A stretch of 64,000 bases of DNA from Oleiharenicola sp. (lineage in GTDB: Bacteria > Verrucomicrobiota > Verrucomicrobiia > Opitutales > Opitutaceae), in the NCBI GenBank assembly GCA_025363455.1, contig JANYDW010000063.1, positions 17,648 to 81,647 of the forward strand, read 5' to 3'. Under the pieces are notes generated by a model that had not been told where the DNA came from, searched no databases, and worked only from the letters and a program-made list of their open reading frames with translations. Position 1 is the first letter of the stretch. Every line of letters begins with the position of its first letter. The position numbers and the translations under genes are program-made. This document shows positions 9,289 through 17,680 of this stretch, in pieces.

Positions 9289-9523
9289 ACCCGGGGACCC
9301 GAACGAAAGAAGGGCCGCCCACCCCTGGACGGCCCCTCATAACTAGCACACGCCACAGTATGGCTCCCGGAAGGCGCGAAAGAAATGGGGTGTGTGCCTA
9401 CTGCGGTCCGGCGCGCCCCGGCCCCATCATCGCTTTCGCCGTGCCGCTTAACCGGATATTGTCAAAGGCTCCGGGGCCGCCCACAGTCACGGATTGTTTC
9501 TACAAATCACCGACCCTCCCTCC

Positions 9524-10234
9524 ATGAAAAGTTCCTCCCTGTCCCTTGTTTTTCTCCTCTCCGTCGCGACGCTGGCCTTGGCGGCCTGCGGCAAGCCAGC
9601 CGCCAAATTAGCGGCTGGCGATGCCTCCACGATCCAGACCGTGGACCAGAAGGTGAGCTACGGTATCGGATATAACATGGGCACGGGACTGACGCGGGAG
9701 AGTGCTCTGACGGTTGACCAAGGGGCACTCATGGCCGGGTTGCAGGATGGCATCAGCGGGGGCAAGCCCCGGTTGGCGGAGGCGGATATCCAGGCGGCGT
9801 TCACCACGATGCAGCAGAAAGCATCCGCTTTGAGCGCGGCCGCCGGGGAAAAGCAACTGGCCTCGGGCAAGGAATATTTGGCCAAGAACAAGGCCCGCGG
9901 CGGCGTGATCGAGACCGCGTCCGGCCTACAATACGAGGTGCTGGTCAAGGGCAACGGCCCGAAGCCGAAGGGGACCGACACCGTGAAGGTGCACTATCAT
10001 GGCACCTTGGTTGACGGGACGGTCTTCGACAGCTCGGTCCAGCGTGGCCAGCCCATCGAGTTTGCCGTCACTGGTGTGATCGCGGGCTGGACCGAGGCCC
10101 TGCAGCTGATGTCAGTCGGCGACAAATGGAAACTCACCATCCCGCCGGCCCTCGGTTATGGTTCGCGGGCCAACGGAAAGATTCCCGCGAATGCCGTACT
10201 CGTGTTCGAGGTGGAGTTGCTCGGGATCAAGTGA
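9524..10234 (+). CDS. FKBP-type peptidyl-prolyl isomerase lipoprotein
   Basis: A 236-residue protein with a lipoprotein signal: a hydrophobic stretch then LALAAC, where Cys would be lipidated. An FKBP_N dimerisation domain (VDQKVSYGIGYNMG, residues about 40-130) is followed by an FKBP catalytic domain. The latter has VKVHYHGTLVDGTVFDSS, PIEFAVTGVIAGWTEAL and IPPALGYGSR, all typical of active FKBPs. It resembles Mip/FkpA, which catalyse proline isomerisation and act as chaperones at the envelope. The preceding 235-bp spacer holds a GC hairpin at about 9308-9336 with no T-run. Confidence 0.93.
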   Translation: MKSSSLSLVFLLSVATLALAACGKPAAKLAAGDASTIQTVDQKVSYGIGYNMGTGLTRESALTVDQGALMAGLQDGISGGKPRLAEADIQAAFTTMQQKASALSAAAGEKQLASGKEYLAKNKARGGVIETASGLQYEVLVKGNGPKPKGTDTVKVHYHGTLVDGTVFDSSVQRGQPIEFAVTGVIAGWTEALQLMSVGDKWKLTIPPALGYGSRANGKIPANAVLVFEVELLGIK

Positions 10235-10258
10235 GGGGCAGGTACGGGTTGTTCTAAT

Positions 10259-10313
10259 GTAGGTCGGGCTTTACGCCCGACAACGCCGTCGTCGGGGTAA
10301 ACCCCGGCCCGCA
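10259..10313. repeat. REP-like hairpins between convergent genes
   Basis: GTAGG followed by TCGGGCTTTACGCCCGA forms one hairpin, and GGGGTAAACCCC forms a second. It lies between the FKBP gene and the convergent gene ending at 10337, and shares GTAGG plus CTTTACG with the element at 718-785. Confidence 0.75.
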
Positions 10314-10336
10314 ACAGGCGGCGTCCCCGGCTGCGT

Positions 10337-11125
10337 TCAATCCGCGGGCTTGGCGGCCGCCGCCGGCGCATGCAGCCAGGCGGCGTAGCGCTTCACGGCA
10401 TTCTCCGGCACCACCAGCCGCCAGCGGTCGCCCTCGGCGCGCAGGGAGAACAACAATCTTTTCTGCTGCCCCTCGGCATCGAAGATCTTGGCTGAGACGA
10501 TCGTATCGACCGCCGAAGGATACTCGCCCAAAATCGTCGCGCTGCCGAGCGGCACATCCTTGGCGCTCAGGACCGCGACCAGCCGCTCCGGTGAAACAAA
10601 CTCCTGGCGGAGCTTCTCGGGCAGTTGCGCGTAAAGGGCCAGTGCCTCGGCCTGGGCGTCGGGCTCAAAGGCCAGCAGGCTGGCAAGGGCTTCGATGTCC
10701 CCGCCCGCCGAGGCCCACAGTGCGGTTTCAAGGGCCGCCGCCGGGGTCGCGGCCCCGCGGTTTTTCCAGAGTGGATGGGCCAGCACGTTTCCGGTCAGGG
10801 GAAGCGTAGGTGCAGCTTGTTCGGGCCCCTTCTCGAGGCGGGCGGCGGATTCGGTGGCTCGGTGCCGCAGCGAGTCGAGTTCCGCCTGCAATTGGGCCAC
10901 GGCGGCCCGGTCGGCAAACAAGGTATCCAGCTCCGCGGGCGTCGCCTGCGTGGCGGCCAGACGCTGGTTCTCGGCTTGCAGTCGGGTGTGCTCCCGCACC
11001 AAGGCGCGCTGCCCGGCGATCTCGGCGCGCAATCCGACGGCCGTCTGGCGCTGCCGGCCGAGCATCGCCGCCGCCGCCAAGGCAAGCGCGGCAATCGTCA
11101 CCCAAGGCCATGGGTTCGTGCGCAT
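10337..11125 (-). CDS. Membrane-anchored coiled-coil protein of unknown function
   Basis: A 262-residue protein. Residues 7-22 form one transmembrane helix (WVTIAALALAAAAMLG). A predicted coiled coil follows, about 25-105 (LRAEIAGQRALVREHTRLQAENQR). A small globular C-terminal domain contains LLFSLRAEGDRWRLVVPE. The gene starts 3 bases after the stop of the ECF-TonB fusion, so the two are almost certainly cotranscribed. Both proteins share a helix-then-coiled-coil layout, which suggests they interact or sit together in the periplasm. No family function is known to me; a partner role for the sigma factor is inference. Confidence 0.7.
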   Translation of the reverse strand: MRTNPWPWVTIAALALAAAAMLGRQRQTAVGLRAEIAGQRALVREHTRLQAENQRLAATQATPAELDTLFADRAAVAQLQAELDSLRHRATESAARLEKGPEQAAPTLPLTGNVLAHPLWKNRGAATPAAALETALWASAGGDIEALASLLAFEPDAQAEALALYAQLPEKLRQEFVSPERLVAVLSAKDVPLGSATILGEYPSAVDTIVSAKIFDAEGQQKRLLFSLRAEGDRWRLVVPENAVKRYAAWLHAPAAAAKPAD

Positions 11126-11128
11126 GGC

Positions 11129-12427
11129 TCAAAACCAGTCGCCGGGGGGAACGGCGTCCGGGTCGGCGTTGAATTCCAACACTTGGGTGACCCGCGTGTT
11201 GACCGCCCGGCCGCGGGCGAGGCCCGGCTCAAACTGCCAGGCGGTGACTGCCTCCAAGGCGGCGGCTTCAAAACCTGCATGGGAGGATTCATCGACCTTG
11301 GCTTGCTGTACCTTGCCGGTCGAATCGATCACCAGAGAGACGATGACCTTGCCGTTGATTCCGGCGGCCCGGAGTGCTGCCGGATAGGCCGGCGCTTTGC
11401 GGAAAGTGGCCACGGGTTTTTTGAAGAGTTCCCCGATACGCAGGGTCGGCACCACGGCCGGGGCGGCCCGAGTCCGGGCGGGCCGCGAGTCCGTGGCTTG
11501 CAACTGGTGCTGGAGCGCGACGGCTTCATCGCGCAGGCGGACCAATTCCGCGTCGCTGACCTGGAGGGAGGCGGCTTGGTTCACGGTGCGTTCCAACCCG
11601 CGGTTCGCCTCGCGCAGGCTGGCGATTGCCCCGCTCTTCGGCGGCAGGGCGAGGAACTCGGCGCGCAAGGCGTCATTGTTTTTCTCCTGCACGGCGTAGA
11701 CGCCGGCACCGGTCGCGACGACGATGCTGGCGATTCCGACTTGTAGTTTGGTGAGGCTCATAAAGGTGACGGCGGCAGCCGTGCTGGTGCCCGCCAGGGC
11801 CGCGCCGGTCACGGTGGCGGCGAGGCCAGCCGGGGCGGCGACGATCGCCTGGTTGGCCAGCGCGAGCGAAAGCGCTGTCGCAGTCGACGTCACCCCGCGC
11901 CGGGCGAGTAGTCCCCGCAACTTGTCCACGGCGCGGTCCACCCGCATGCGAGCAGCGTTGTCGGTGAGCGAAAGTTTCGCGCCGACCTGGGCGAAGTCGC
12001 AGCCTTCCAGGTAGCGCAGCAGGATCGCCTCGCGATCGCGTTCATCCATCTCCGCCAGGGCCTCGTCGAGCACCGGACGCACGCGCTCCCAGTCGAGCGC
12101 GGCGGTGGGATCTTGTTCTTGCATGAGTGGGGCCTCCTGTTCGCGGGTTCGCCGGCGGTGCTCGCCGCGCACCAGCTTGGCGGCGGCGAACCGCGTGCTG
12201 GTAAACAGCCAGCCGGCGAGTACCCGGTGGCCGGCCAGCGTCGCCGCCTTCCGGGCGAGATCGGTGAAGACCAGCTGGGAAACGTCCTGTGCGAGATGGG
12301 TGTCGCCATTCACCTGTCGCAGCGCCGCGGAGTACACGAGGTTCAGGTGCCGGCGCACCAGCTCGGCAAAATCGCCCTCGGAGCGATTTTCGGCGTAACG
12401 GCGGAGTAGGGTGGCGTCATCAAGCAT
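11129..12427 (-). CDS. ECF sigma factor fused to membrane helix, coiled coil and TonB C-terminal domain
   Basis: A 432-residue protein with an unusual order. Residues 8-90 are sigma region 2 (FAELVRRHLNLVYSAALRQ). Residues 110-175 are sigma region 4 (LRYLEGCDFAQVGAKLSL). A hydrophobic Ala-rich zone covers 183-222 and a clear transmembrane helix 228-247. Residues 250-312 form a coiled coil, and 338-420 a TonB C-terminal domain (YPAALRAAGINGKVIVSLVI, then AVTAWQFEPG). If the helix spans once, the sigma domains are cytoplasmic and the TonB domain periplasmic. ECF factors normally need a separate anti-sigma factor; here sensing and transcription may be in one chain. The adjoining membrane protein is translationally coupled. 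Confidence 0.88.
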   Translation of the reverse strand: MLDDATLLRRYAENRSEGDFAELVRRHLNLVYSAALRQVNGDTHLAQDVSQLVFTDLARKAATLAGHRVLAGWLFTSTRFAAAKLVRGEHRRRTREQEAPLMQEQDPTAALDWERVRPVLDEALAEMDERDREAILLRYLEGCDFAQVGAKLSLTDNAARMRVDRAVDKLRGLLARRGVTSTATALSLALANQAIVAAPAGLAATVTGAALAGTSTAAAVTFMSLTKLQVGIASIVVATGAGVYAVQEKNNDALRAEFLALPPKSGAIASLREANRGLERTVNQAASLQVSDAELVRLRDEAVALQHQLQATDSRPARTRAAPAVVPTLRIGELFKKPVATFRKAPAYPAALRAAGINGKVIVSLVIDSTGKVQQAKVDESSHAGFEAAALEAVTAWQFEPGLARGRAVNTRVTQVLEFNADPDAVPPGDWF

Positions 12428-12468
12428 GGCGGTTCGACTAATAGCACCCGCCGGCCGGAAAACCGCAC

Positions 12469-12500
12469 AAAATAAAACGGGCCGGTAAAAACCGGCCCGT
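12469..12500 (-). terminator. Rho-independent terminator after cysteine synthase
   Basis: On the minus strand the perfect 10-bp stem ACGGGCCGGT / ACCGGCCCGT has a TTTT loop and is followed by TTTATTTTG. It lies downstream of the cysteine synthase stop at 12555. Confidence 0.9.
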
Positions 12501-12522
12501 GGGAGTGGGACTGTGTTTCCAA

Positions 12523-12546
12523 GGATCGAGCAAGCTCGACCCCTAC
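12523..12546 (-). repeat. Half REP with CGAG-CTTG-CTCG hairpin
   Basis: On the minus strand the foot GTAGGGGT leads into stem CGAG, loop CTTG, stem CTCG. It lies between the cysteine synthase stop and its terminator. Confidence 0.7.
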
Positions 12547-12554
12547 AACTTCGG

Positions 12555-13643
12555 TCAGGCCGGCGGCGGCATCTGGTAACCGGGCGTGGACTTCGACAGC
12601 GCGTCCTCTTCGGGCGACATCAGCTCCACGATGCCCTCGAAGAGCGGTGTCGTCATATAACGTTCCCCCGTGTCGGGCAGCATCGCCAGAATGACGGACC
12701 CCGCGGGCGCTTTCTCGGCAATCTGCATGGCGACGGCAAAAGTGGCGCCGCCGGAGATCCCCGTAAAGATGCCTTCCTTCTGCGCGAGCTTGCGCGACCA
12801 CTCGATGCCAGCCGGACCGGGGATCGAGATGAGCTGATCGTAGAATTTTTTGTCGAGGCCCTCCTGGAGCACGTAGGGAATAAAATCCGGCGTCCAGCCT
12901 TGGATGGGGTGCGCCGCCCACGCCGGGTGGCCGACCGACGGGCCATGGTCGGCGCCACGCGCTTGCGCGGTTCCGCTGGCGACGAGCGCCGCGCTGGCGG
13001 GCTCGCTCAGGATGATCTTCGTCTGCGGGCTTTCCTTGCGCAGCACGCGGCCGACGCCGCTAAAGGTGCCGCCCGTCCCGTAGCCGGTCACGAAGTAGTC
13101 GAGCTTCTTCCCCTTGAAGTCGGCCATGATCTCGCGGCCGGTGGTGTTCTCGTGGATCATCGCGTTGGCCGCGGTCTCGAACTGCCGGGCGAGGAACCAG
13201 CCGTTCTTGTCGGCGAGTTCCTTGGCCTTGAGATACATGCCCATGCCCTTCGCCGCGCGCGGGGTGAGGACGACCTTGGCCCCGAGAAAGCGCATGAGCT
13301 TGCGCCGCTCGATGGAAAAACTGTCCGCCATCGTGACCACGAGTGGATAGCCTTTGGCGGCACAGACCATGGCGAGTCCGATGCCGGTGTTGCCGCTGGT
13401 CGCCTCGACAACGGTCTGGCCGGGCTTCAGTGCGCCACTGCGCTCGGCCTCCTCGATGATGCTGATGGCGAGGCGGTCCTTGACTGACGCGGCGGGATTG
13501 AAGAACTCGGCCTTCACGTAGACGGTGACGTGCTTCGGGGCGAGTTGGTTGATGCGGATGCAGGGCGTGTTGCCGATCGTGTCGACGATGCTGTCGTATA
13601 GGCGGCCTTGGCCGGTGGTCTTGCGTGGGGCGGAGGAGCTCAT
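12555..13643 (-). CDS. cysK: Cysteine synthase (O-acetylserine sulfhydrylase)
   Basis: A 362-residue PLP enzyme converting O-acetylserine and sulfide to cysteine in the cytoplasm. The PLP lysine is K55 in NPAASVKDRLA. The phosphate and substrate loops are EATSGNTGIGLAMVCAAKGY and VTGYGTGGTFSGVGRVL, and the C-terminal segment has GISGGATFAVAMQIA. The protein is about 50 residues longer than classical CysK: an extra segment around GTAQARGADHGPSVGHPAWA precedes HPIQGWTPDFIP, and the N-terminus is extended. The start at 13641-13643 is chosen because upstream codons show no conservation. A strong terminator follows. Confidence 0.93.
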   Translation of the reverse strand: MSSSAPRKTTGQGRLYDSIVDTIGNTPCIRINQLAPKHVTVYVKAEFFNPAASVKDRLAISIIEEAERSGALKPGQTVVEATSGNTGIGLAMVCAAKGYPLVVTMADSFSIERRKLMRFLGAKVVLTPRAAKGMGMYLKAKELADKNGWFLARQFETAANAMIHENTTGREIMADFKGKKLDYFVTGYGTGGTFSGVGRVLRKESPQTKIILSEPASAALVASGTAQARGADHGPSVGHPAWAAHPIQGWTPDFIPYVLQEGLDKKFYDQLISIPGPAGIEWSRKLAQKEGIFTGISGGATFAVAMQIAEKAPAGSVILAMLPDTGERYMTTPLFEGIVELMSPEEDALSKSTPGYQMPPPA

Positions 13644-13769
13644 GGGAGGGAAGAGGTACGCCATTTCCATCCGGCAGGCAAGCGCGGTGCGAGTCACAGC
13701 CGAGCGCGACGGGCAGCGCCCCGCCGGGCGGGACAATGCGGTCGCAATGAAAAGGATTCACGCGGCCGC

Positions 13770-14425
13770 TTAAGGCTGAAGGTCGTGGGCACGGACGGCG
13801 CGCCGGCCGGTGAAGATGGCATCGCGGACTTTTTCATAAGGCAGTTCCCGGCCGGACTGCGCGGCACGCAAGAGCAAGGCGCCGCGGCTCATGTCACCGC
13901 GACCAACGAAATCGCGGGGAAAGAGCAGGCGGTCACCGAATAGCTCCAACAATATTTCTCGATACTTCGGCAGGGCGATGCTGCCCAGCAGCACCGCCGT
14001 GCCGCCGGCGCCGATTTTACGGGCGAGCGCCCGGGCGTCGCGTTGCAGCGGCCGCCGGTAGCGGAGATCGTCGACTGCGATGTCGGTGGTCCCAAAAGCC
14101 CGCAACTCGGCCGGGCCGACCCAGGTGTCAGGATCCACGAGGCCGGCGTTGGAGGTGATGACGCGGACGAGATCGCCCCGATCAGCGCGGGCAAAGCGGG
14201 TGGCGTAAGTGATCTTGCCCCGAAAATAGAGGCCGCTCGTGAACGTGAAAACGGCGGCGAGCGACAGGCCTGATGATGGAATTCCTTCGCCAGGGCGAAA
14301 GGGGCATGCGGATTCAGGAGCAGCTTGGCGCGCAATCCGCCTGTGTGGGCCGGAGAAAGCACGAAGATCCGCGGCGTCTTTGCGGGTGGGGCATCGCGGG
14401 AGGATTTTCTTCGGACCACAACCAT
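13770..14425 (-). pseudogene. Frameshifted conserved hypothetical gene
   Basis: Two minus-strand frames together make one plausible protein. The 5' part, from the ATG at 14425, encodes TPRIFVLSPAHTGGLRAKLL and NPHAPFALAKEF. The 3' part, in another frame, encodes LSLAAVFTFTSGLYFRGKIT and continues to HDLQP. The switch is at about 14270-14285 and needs a single-base indel. Both halves look like the same small family (RIFVLSPA, then FxSGLYFRGKxxYA), which I recall as a bacterial hypothetical protein, so the gene is either broken or carries a sequencing error. It follows the histidine kinase gene by 14 bases. Confidence 0.65.
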
Positions 14426-14439
14426 GGATTTTCGGCGAC

Positions 14440-15753
14440 CTATTTCCGGCCGGGCGTCGGATACGAGAGGGGAAACAGGACCCGGATCGTCGTACCGCTC
14501 TCGCCCGAGCTGGTAAGTTCGAGACTCGCGTCCAGCAACTCGCAGATCCGCTTGACGATGGAGAGGCCGATGCCCTCACCGGGATGAGCCTGCGAGGGCA
14601 CCGGCGTGGTCGAGCCCGCTTCAGCTTGGTCCAGCATGTGCGACTCCCGGCCTTCCTTTGCCGCCGAGCGGACCTCGGCCTCCCGGGCGGTGATAGTTGC
14701 GTCGCGCAGTTGGGAGGCCAGTGGCGCCCCTGGGCCGCCTTGCAATCCCGGGCCGGTATCCTTGACGATCAGCCACCACTCGGTTTCTTCCCGTCCCCAG
14801 CTGACGGTGACACCGCCCTCCTCGGTATATTTCAAGGCATTGAAAACCAGATTTTGTACCAAACGCCGGACTTTGTGAGCGTCACCCTCCACCCGCAGAG
14901 TCGCCGGGCCTTCCGTGCGCAGATAGAGTCGCCGCGCGATGGCATGTGGCTGTGACATCCGACAGAAATCACCGAGCAAGACGGCGGCGTCAAAGGGGGC
15001 CGCGTGGCGGTGCTCCTGGCCGGCCTCAAGCCGGGCCAGGTCCATGAGTTCGCTGAGCATGCTGCTGACAGCCGACACCCCGGCCTGCAACATGGTCGAA
15101 AATTCTGACCGGTCCGTTCCCGCGAGGTCGGGTGAACCCAATAGTTCTGCCACTGAGCCCACGGATTGCACATCACCGCGGAGATCGTGCACGGCTTGGT
15201 GGATGAGCTGCGTTCGCCGGTATTCCAGTTCGCGGAGCTGGGCGATGGCGAGCTCGAGGTCCTTAACCCGACCCGCCGCCTCGGCGCGCTCCATGCGAGC
15301 ATATTGGTCCGCGCTTTCACTGATACCGTCGTTGATCAGTTGGATGAGTTCGCGTTGGGCCGTGGCCAGGGCGCGGCGGTCCCAATCGGGTTTGTCCGCG
15401 ACAAAGTTCTCCAACTCGCGCGCCAGGCAAAGATGAAGACAGCCCCACTCCCGCATCAGCTCCTGCTGGCGGTAGCCTTGCTGCCAGCGCTGTTGTCCGT
15501 GTTTTATTTCCTCGCCGCGCAACTCGCGCGTCGCACAGGCGGCTCCCGATGAACCGGGTCGTTTGATGAGCTTCTGTTCGAAGGCGGCCAGAACTTCTGG
15601 AATATGGTCGTTGAACTGGGAGCGGGTCAGGGATCCGGCCGTGGTTTGGCGGGGGTCGGACTGGCTCTCAAGGCGCCAAGCTTCCAAGAGGTGCTCATGG
15701 CGCCCGGCGAGGTGCCGCGCCAGTTCTTCCAAACATGTTGCCGTAGGTTGCAT
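14440..15753 (-). CDS. Soluble sensor histidine kinase
   Basis: A 437-residue protein without membrane segments, so the signal is cytoplasmic. The N-terminal ~150 residues form a helical domain resembling RsbR-type sensor domains (EEIKHGQQRWQQGYRQQELM). A coiled coil leads to the H-box HQAVHDLRGDVQSVG, where the phospho-His is probably H189. Downstream are the N-box NLVFNALKYTEEGG, G1 VKDTGPGLQGG and G2 HPGEGIGLSIVKRI. An insertion of about 50 residues lies between G1 and G2 (AEVRSAAKEGRESHMLDQ), unusual for the ATP lid. No cognate response regulator is adjacent; the next gene is the frameshifted one. Confidence 0.9.
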   Translation of the reverse strand: MQPTATCLEELARHLAGRHEHLLEAWRLESQSDPRQTTAGSLTRSQFNDHIPEVLAAFEQKLIKRPGSSGAACATRELRGEEIKHGQQRWQQGYRQQELMREWGCLHLCLARELENFVADKPDWDRRALATAQRELIQLINDGISESADQYARMERAEAAGRVKDLELAIAQLRELEYRRTQLIHQAVHDLRGDVQSVGSVAELLGSPDLAGTDRSEFSTMLQAGVSAVSSMLSELMDLARLEAGQEHRHAAPFDAAVLLGDFCRMSQPHAIARRLYLRTEGPATLRVEGDAHKVRRLVQNLVFNALKYTEEGGVTVSWGREETEWWLIVKDTGPGLQGGPGAPLASQLRDATITAREAEVRSAAKEGRESHMLDQAEAGSTTPVPSQAHPGEGIGLSIVKRICELLDASLELTSSGESGTTIRVLFPLSYPTPGRK

Positions 15754-15985
15754 AATATCATGGCCGAGCGGGCTCCATCACGGTGGCCGGACAGCGCTTC
15801 AATTTGTGAAGACATGGCAGCGGCTGCAAATCTGCGGCCACGGGAAAAACCCGGATTGATGCATGGAGGATTTGCGAAGCTCGTCCCGTTCGCGCTGGGA
15901 CGGGGCTTTTGTCCGATTGAAGCCGTCTTGGGCGCTGATCGTTAAGCGGGATTGCCTCTGGGCGCGGCCGGTGAGGAAATCAGGC

Positions 15986-16702
15986 ATGCCCGACGCCGAT
16001 CACCCCGCCCAGGACGCCCCACCCACGCCGGTCACGCTCGATTTTGTGGAGGCCCGCGTGCTGGGCTGCCTGGTCGAGAAGGAGGCCACGACACCGGATG
16101 CCTATCCGCTCTCGCTCAACGCGCTGGTGAACGCGTGCAACCAGAAGAACAACCGCGCGCCGGTGACGGACCTCGGCGAGCGGGAGGTCGAGGGCGCGCT
16201 GGATCGGCTGCGCGGCAAGCGGCTCGTGACCGCGTTCAGCGGGGCGAATGCCCGCGCGATCAAGTACCGGCACCGCTTCGGCGAGCGTTTCCCGGTGGAG
16301 CCCCTGGCGCAGGCGATGCTGGCGGAGCTGATGTTGCGCGGTCCGCAAACCACGGCGGGGCTGCGCGGGAATTGCGAACGCATGGCCGCAGTGCATGACC
16401 TGGCCGGCTGCGAGGCTCTGCTAGGGCACCTGGCCGAGCGGGCGGAGCCGTTGGTCCGCAAGCTGCCGCGCCAGGCCGGACAGAAGGAAGCGCGTTGGGT
16501 GCAGCTGCTGACTGGCGAGCCCTCCGTGGAAGAGCTGACGGGAACCTCCGGCGCCGACGGCGCGCGCGAGCCACTCAAGGTGGCGGTCGCGATGACGCTT
16601 CCACCCGAGGTCGAAACGCGCCTGGCCGCACTGGAGGCGGAAGTCACCGCGTTGAAAACCGAACTGGTTCGCCTGAGAAAATCTTTGGGCGAGACGAACT
16701 GA
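15986..16702 (+). CDS. YceH family (DUF480) winged-helix protein
   Basis: A 238-residue protein. The start at 15986 matches the family's short N-terminus (MPDADHPAQ). The conserved block VEARVLGCLVEKEATTPDAY then PLSLNALVNACNQKNNR is diagnostic of YceH. Two winged-helix repeats are followed by a C-terminal coiled coil (ETRLAALEAEVTALKTELVR). The role of YceH is poorly known; the fold suggests nucleic acid binding or regulation. It is divergent from the histidine kinase gene. Confidence 0.9.
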   Translation: MPDADHPAQDAPPTPVTLDFVEARVLGCLVEKEATTPDAYPLSLNALVNACNQKNNRAPVTDLGEREVEGALDRLRGKRLVTAFSGANARAIKYRHRFGERFPVEPLAQAMLAELMLRGPQTTAGLRGNCERMAAVHDLAGCEALLGHLAERAEPLVRKLPRQAGQKEARWVQLLTGEPSVEELTGTSGADGAREPLKVAVAMTLPPEVETRLAALEAEVTALKTELVRLRKSLGETN

Positions 16703-16769
16703 GGTGAGGCTCGGGGCTTAGCCCGGCGGGCATCTTCGGTGTGGGGCGGGGTCTCGGAACACCGCCTTG

Positions 16770-16903
16770 ATTCCCTGTGGGTCCAATACCCCGGAGCTTG
16801 CTCCGGCTTGGACTGGGCGGGTGGGAGCGTGCTTGCACGCGATGTTTGGTGAACGAATCGCGACCAAGGTCGCTCCCACAAAACCAAACCAGGGGACTTG
16901 GCG
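16770..16903. repeat. 134-bp dispersed repeat, copy B
   Basis: Matches 489..622 with two substitutions. Hairpins GGAG-CTTG-CTCC (16793-16804) and GCGTG-CTTG-CACGC are present. The spacer 16703-17399 (about 700 bases) is largely filled by this repeat and the two REP pairs that follow. Its last ~285 bases hold no gene and act as the leader of the exosortase locus. Confidence 0.9.
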
Positions 16904-16906
16904 GAA

Positions 16907-16993
16907 TGCCCCGGACCTTGCTCCGGGGATCTTTACCTGACGGAATTCGGAAATCCCGCCCCACAGTAAAGGTCCTCGGGGCAAGCCCCGAGG
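16907..16993. repeat. REP-like inverted pair
   Basis: The left arm CCCCGGACCTTGCTCCGGGG with TCTTTACC faces a right arm with AAAGGTCCTCGGGG and CAAGCCCCGAGG. The loop again contains CTTG, seen as CAAG on this strand in the right arm. It is imperfect: one C/C mismatch in the left stem. Confidence 0.7.
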
Positions 16994-17035
16994 CAGTGAT
17001 CAGACCCGCCAAGCCGCCGTTTCTGGCCGTTTTTT

Positions 17036-17111
17036 TAGGAGCCTGCTTGCAGGCGATCCGAAACGCCCGCCACCGGACCGACCGCAGAATCGCCTGCAAG
17101 CTGGCTCCTAC
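17036..17111. repeat. REP-like pair with GCCTG-CTTG-CAGGC hairpin
   Basis: The left arm TAGGAGCCTGCTTGCAGGCG (stem 17041-17054) is mirrored by a right arm ending GGCTCCTAC at 17111. The stem sequence differs from the 546 and 6284 elements, but the loop CTTG is the same. Confidence 0.85.
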
Positions 17112-17399
17112 GTGCCGACCAAGCCGAAGCGCCTGTCGGCCATAGGCCTGGCGACGGCCGAAGCTTCGGGATAGTGGACCCACAGTGAATAGACCAGAGC
17201 ACAGGTGCGTGCGGCAAAGGCAGTCGGGAAACCACCGGAGGGAATCATGGGGGAAATCGCGGGATAAAACCCCACCCACACCTGAGCAGCCCTGGGATCA
17301 GGGCCCCCTTATCATCAGGAACAAAATGAGGTTTACTCGGGGCCACGTCGACGCGTCACACCGGCTCGTCATAGTCTAGATCACCCAGAAAACAAAATC

Positions 17400-17651
17400 A
17401 TGAATACATCACGTCTCCTGCCTCTTGCCGCCACCCTGTGTGCGCTGGCTTTTCCCTTAGCTTCCCATGCCGAGGGCAATTCGCAAAATAACAACGGTAA
17501 CAACGGAAATAACGGAAATAACGGCCATCATGAAAACGATGGTGGCAACGCACCCGTGCCGGAGCCCGCAGCCTGGCTGTCGATGGGCACGCTCGCCGCT
17601 GGCGCGGCCGTCTACGCCCGCCGCCAGATGAAACAGCGGAAAAACGCCTGA
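17400..17651 (+). CDS. Short Asn/Gly-rich PEP-CTERM protein
   Basis: An 83-residue protein with four parts: signal peptide (residues 1-24, ending SHAEG), an Asn/Gly/His low-complexity stretch (27-50, repeated GNN), the sorting motif VPEP at 53-56, and a 16-residue hydrophobic helix followed by RRQMKQRK. That tripartite C-terminus is the PEP-CTERM signal cut and processed by exosortases. The exosortase gene starts 29 bases downstream, so this is its likely dedicated substrate. Low-complexity PEP-CTERM proteins are usually surface or matrix components associated with exopolysaccharide. No Shine-Dalgarno is obvious (CAGAAAACAAAATC precedes ATG). Confidence 0.85.
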   Translation: MNTSRLLPLAATLCALAFPLASHAEGNSQNNNGNNGNNGNNGHHENDGGNAPVPEPAAWLSMGTLAAGAAVYARRQMKQRKNA

Positions 17652-17680
17652 GTGCCGCGGAAATTCCCCCGCCCGGTTCG

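Noticed and set aside
9308..9336. Terminator after the PD40 protein gene
   Set aside because: The GGGCCG / CGGCCC hairpin lacks a T-run, so it is noted only as a possible weak structure.
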